Position numbers and translations under genes: made by a program
Source: Chloroflexota bacterium
Lineage (GTDB): Bacteria; Chloroflexota; Limnocylindria; P2-11E
Length of the DNA: 15,520 nt
Direction of reading: 5' to 3'
Assembly (NCBI GenBank): GCA_025350745.1
Contig: JANXXG010000362.1
Coordinates: 1 to 15,520 of the forward strand
The notes under the pieces: generated by a model
The model's database searches: none
Seen by the model: the letters and a program-made list of their open reading frames with translations, nothing else
What the model was told of the DNA's origin: nothing
Shown here: positions 13,445 to 15,520 of the stretch, in pieces
Layout of the letters: every line of letters begins with the position of its first letter
How positions within the stretch are numbered: position 1 is the first letter of the stretch

Positions 13445-14736
13445 CGCCGGACCCGCGCGGTGATATCGCTGACCCGGAGGAGCAGGCCCACCAGCATGAA
13501 GTTGGTGACGAGCGAGCTCCCGCCGTACGCGACGAACGGAAGGGTGATCCCCGTCAACGGGATCAGCTTCGCGTTCCCGCCGACGATGACCAGCGTCTGG
13601 AACGCGATGATGAAGGACAGGCCGGCCGCGAGGAGCTGCAGGAAGGTCGTGGGCGCCCGAAGAGCGATGAGCATCCCCCGGTAGACGAAGACGAGATAGA
13701 GCGCGAGGAGGGCGAGCGCGCCGACGAAACCGACCTCCTCCGTGAACGCATCGAACACGAAGTCGCTCCAGACGACCGGGATCCGCTCGGGCATGCCGTT
13801 CCCCAGACCCGCGCCGAACAGCCCTGCGTTCGCGAGCGAGAACAGCCCCTGGGTGAGCTGGTACCCCGTGTCGAAGCGCAGGTCGCTCGAGAACGGAGCC
13901 AGCCACACGTCGACCCGGGCGGCCACGTGGTTGAAGGCGTGGTACGCCACGAACCCGCCACCGACCAGCAGGAGCAGCCCGACCACGACATAGAACGGCT
14001 CGCCTGTCGCGAGGTACAGCATCGCGAGAAAGATCCCGAAGAAGAGGAGCGTTGCTCCGAGGTCCTTCTCGAACACCATCACGAGCATCGCGACGAGCCA
14101 CATGCCGACGATCGGCAAGAGGTACGGGAGCGGCGGCACCGGGATGGGACCGATGCGCCGTGGCGGCGTCGACAGCATCTCGCGGTGCTCCTCGAGGTAC
14201 GCCGCAAAGAAGATGACCAACGCGATCTTGACGAGCTCCCACGGCTCGAACTGGGCGATCCCGCGAATGCCCACCCAGATCCGCGCCCCGTTGATCTCGC
14301 GCCCGACCACCGGAAGGAGCGGCGAGATGAGGAGCAGCAGGCCGACGAGGGCCCACGTGTACTTGTATCGGGAGAGGGCCGAGAGGTCCCGGGGGATCAG
14401 GATCGTGACGCAGAACGCTCCGGCCGCGATCACCAGCCAGCTCAGCTGTTGGAGCAGCAGCCCCGGAGCGAGGCGCTCGACCAGGATGAAGCCGATCGCG
14501 GTGAGACCCACCGCGAGCGGCAGGAGGAGCTGGTCCCCCCGAAAACCGATGGACACCAGGAAGATGTGCAGCAGGCCGAAGATCGCGAGGGCGACCGCGG
14601 GCACGACGAGCTCGAGCCACGCGAACCGGCCGGATGCCGCCGCGACGACGGCCAGGTAGCCGGTGATGCTGAGCGCCGCGACCCAGACCAGGAGCTGGAG
14701 CTCGTGGAGCCGGGCGACGGGCCGAGACCGCATCAT
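13441..14736 (-). CDS. rodA: FtsW/RodA/SpoVE SEDS-family peptidoglycan polymerase
   Basis: A 431-residue polytopic protein with about 10 to 12 hydrophobic segments that polymerises lipid II into glycan strands. Signatures: NGARIWVGIRGIAQFEPWELVKIALV (149-174), VFEKDLGATLLFF (221-233), GNGMPERIPVVWSDFVFDAFTEEVGFVGA (312-340, with the conserved functional Asp D325) and LPFVAYGGSSLVTNF (399-413). The direct coupling to a PbpA-type transpeptidase and the FHA genes upstream favour the actinobacterial RodA role (elongation) over divisome FtsW, but sequence alone does not settle this. The start is ATGATG at 14736/14733, 18 bp after the FhaB-like stop, without a clear ribosome binding site. Confidence 0.92.
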   Translation of the reverse strand: MMRSRPVARLHELQLLVWVAALSITGYLAVVAAASGRFAWLELVVPAVALAIFGLLHIFLVSIGFRGDQLLLPLAVGLTAIGFILVERLAPGLLLQQLSWLVIAAGAFCVTILIPRDLSALSRYKYTWALVGLLLLISPLLPVVGREINGARIWVGIRGIAQFEPWELVKIALVIFFAAYLEEHREMLSTPPRRIGPIPVPPLPYLLPIVGMWLVAMLVMVFEKDLGATLLFFGIFLAMLYLATGEPFYVVVGLLLLVGGGFVAYHAFNHVAARVDVWLAPFSSDLRFDTGYQLTQGLFSLANAGLFGAGLGNGMPERIPVVWSDFVFDAFTEEVGFVGALALLALYLVFVYRGMLIALRAPTTFLQLLAAGLSFIIAFQTLVIVGGNAKLIPLTGITLPFVAYGGSSLVTNFMLVGLLLRVSDITARVRR

Positions 14737-14754
14737 CGACCGGTCATCGGCCGC

Positions 14755-15201
14755 TCACTGCACGCGCTCGAGGCGGAGCGCGATGCGGCCGACCTGGACC
14801 TGGTCGCCATAGTGCACGCGCTCGCGCTCCCACACGCGCGTCCCGTTGAGCAGCGTGCCGTTCGTGCTGCCGGCATCCTCGAGCCACCACTCCCCGTCGG
14901 CGAACGACACGACGGCGTGCTTCGCCGAGGCCGCGTCGTCGTTGAGGACCACATCGTTCCCGGCGTCCCGACCGACGCTGTTCACCGCGCGAAGCGGCAA
15001 CCGCTCGCCGACCCGCGGACCTCCAGCGTGGCTCAGGGTCACGACCAGGACCGCGAGACCGACCGACCGTGCGGCCATCGTGACGCGCTCCTCGGCGAGC
15101 GAACGCTGCAGCGTGCGGAACGCCCGGATGAGGAACAGGTACAGCAGGACCAGGAACGCGATCCGCACGCCCCAGAGCAGGACCGCGAAGGTGATCTCCA
15201 T
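14755..15201 (-). CDS. fhaB: FhaB-like membrane-anchored FHA domain protein
   Basis: A 148-residue protein with one N-terminal membrane helix (about 5-27), a basic juxtamembrane stretch, and a C-terminal forkhead-associated domain that binds phosphothreonine. FHA core residues are intact: G77/R78 in SVGRDAGNDVVL, S92 and H95 in SAKHAVV, N114 in DAGSTNGTLLNG. Size, topology and position just before rodA-pbpA match FhaB (FipA) of Actinomycetota, which links Ser/Thr kinase signalling to the cell-wall machinery. The PP2C phosphatase gene normally found between fhaB and rodA is absent: only 18 bp separate them. It lies 11 bp after the FhaA-like gene. The symbol is given by analogy. Confidence 0.88.
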   Translation of the reverse strand: MEITFAVLLWGVRIAFLVLLYLFLIRAFRTLQRSLAEERVTMAARSVGLAVLVVTLSHAGGPRVGERLPLRAVNSVGRDAGNDVVLNDDAASAKHAVVSFADGEWWLEDAGSTNGTLLNGTRVWERERVHYGDQVQVGRIALRLERVQ

Positions 15202-15212
15202 CCGGCTGGCCG

Positions 15213-15520
15213 CTAGCTCTCGAGGCGGACGTGTAGCTCCGCAGCACCGATGGTGACCCGGTCCTCGTCCGAGAGGACCATCTCCGCGATCCGGCGTCCA
15301 TTGACGAAGGTGCCGTTGGTGCTCTGGAGGTCGTAGAGGGTGTACCGGCCCAGGCGCAGACGCACCTCGGCGTGGCGGCGCGACACCCGCCGATCGTCCA
15401 GCACGATGTCGTTCTTCGGATCGCGCCCGATGCTCACGGGCTCGGCGGTCAACGGCACCTCGCGCCTCTGCGTCCCTTCGCGGGCGAGGATCGCGCCGCG
15501 CGGCGCGCGCGGCTTGTCGC
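15213..15520 (-). CDS. fhaA: FHA domain protein, FhaA-like (partial, N-terminus beyond window)
   Basis: The frame stays open to the window edge, giving the last 102 residues. A basic, Pro/Arg-rich linker (DKPRAPRGAILAREGTQRRE) leads into a complete FHA domain: IGRDPKNDIVLDD, RRVSRRHAEVRL and LQSTNGTFVNGRRI carry the canonical Gly-Arg, Ser-x-x-His and Asn residues for phosphothreonine binding. In Actinomycetota, FhaA has an N-terminal DUF3662 domain, a linker and this C-terminal FHA domain; position first in the fha-rod-pbp order suggests the same here. An internal GTG near 15458 would give a bare FHA domain but has no ribosome binding site, so a longer protein is more likely. Confidence 0.85.
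   Translation of the reverse strand, partial: DKPRAPRGAILAREGTQRREVPLTAEPVSIGRDPKNDIVLDDRRVSRRHAEVRLRLGRYTLYDLQSTNGTFVNGRRIAEMVLSDEDRVTIGAAELHVRLES

Noticed and set aside
11963..13684. 573-codon plus-strand open frame opposite pbpA
   Set aside because: The minus strand carries a complete penicillin-binding protein with SxxK, SxN and KTG. The plus translation is unordered Arg/Asp/Gly-rich sequence.
13445..14620. Upstream extension of the penicillin-binding protein frame to 870 codons
   Set aside because: The extension lies entirely over rodA in another frame and is Arg-rich; the protein begins naturally at ATG 13444 with a membrane anchor.
13927..15216. 429-codon plus-strand open frame opposite rodA and fhaB
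   Set aside because: Its highly charged Asp/Glu/Arg repeats are what results from reading the reverse of a hydrophobic membrane protein. There is no promoter or ribosome binding site.
1..15520. Defence, toxin-antitoxin, phage or secondary-metabolite system
   Set aside because: Every substantial gene except the small acidic one belongs to a recognised housekeeping, regulatory or envelope family; there is no integrase, transposase, toxin or nuclease motif.

Overview
This window comes from a GC-rich bacterial chromosome. Every gene identified is an ordinary bacterial family. I see no mobile element, CRISPR array, rRNA or tRNA. The layout (an fhaA/fhaB-like pair, rodA/ftsW and pbpA, then moxR-DUF58-transglutaminase), the GTG starts and the probable leaderless promoters suggest an Actinomycetota-like lineage or an uncultivated high-GC Chloroflexota (for example Limnocylindria-like). 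This placement is an inference from gene content only.

Layout. (a) 1-2082, minus strand: an HD-domain hydrolase is translationally coupled (GTGA overlap) to an M20 hydantoinase/carbamoylase-type amidohydrolase. A MerR-type regulator follows, cut by the window edge, with a perfect 22-bp palindrome in front of it. (b) 2083-2845: a divergent promoter region, then a short FliA/WhiG-like sigma factor on the plus strand, ending at a compact hairpin. (c) 2845-4301: a stand-alone CheY-like receiver (minus) sits 21 bp from a divergent small zincin (plus). The zincin shares a CTAG double stop with ribulose-phosphate 3-epimerase (minus). (d) 4384-5943, plus: a class V PLP aminotransferase followed by a small acidic unknown protein. 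(e) 5889-15520, minus: one long co-directional series with short gaps or overlaps, read from right to left as FhaA-like FHA protein (partial), FhaB-like membrane FHA protein, FtsW/RodA SEDS polymerase, class B penicillin-binding protein, MoxR ATPase, DUF58 protein, TgpA-like transglutaminase membrane protein, YbaK-type aminoacyl-tRNA editing domain, and an NAD-dependent epimerase.

How the genes work together. The right half looks like a cell-envelope module. A SEDS glycosyltransferase and its partner transpeptidase are preceded by two phosphothreonine-reading FHA proteins. They are followed by the MoxR/DUF58/transglutaminase trio, often found together and thought to handle folding, assembly or processing of exported or membrane proteins. 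The Ser/Thr phosphatase and PASTA kinases that usually flank this set in Actinomycetota are not in the window. The left half is small housekeeping and regulatory genes on alternating strands with very compact intergenic regions.

I found no convincing novel defence or mobile system. The points most worth a second look are regulatory or architectural: the MerR operator palindrome, a short leader ORF overlapping rpe, a possible start-sequestering hairpin before the transglutaminase gene, an apparent bidirectional leaderless promoter, an HD gene without a usable start codon, and an acidic tail encoded antisense to a polyserine tail.
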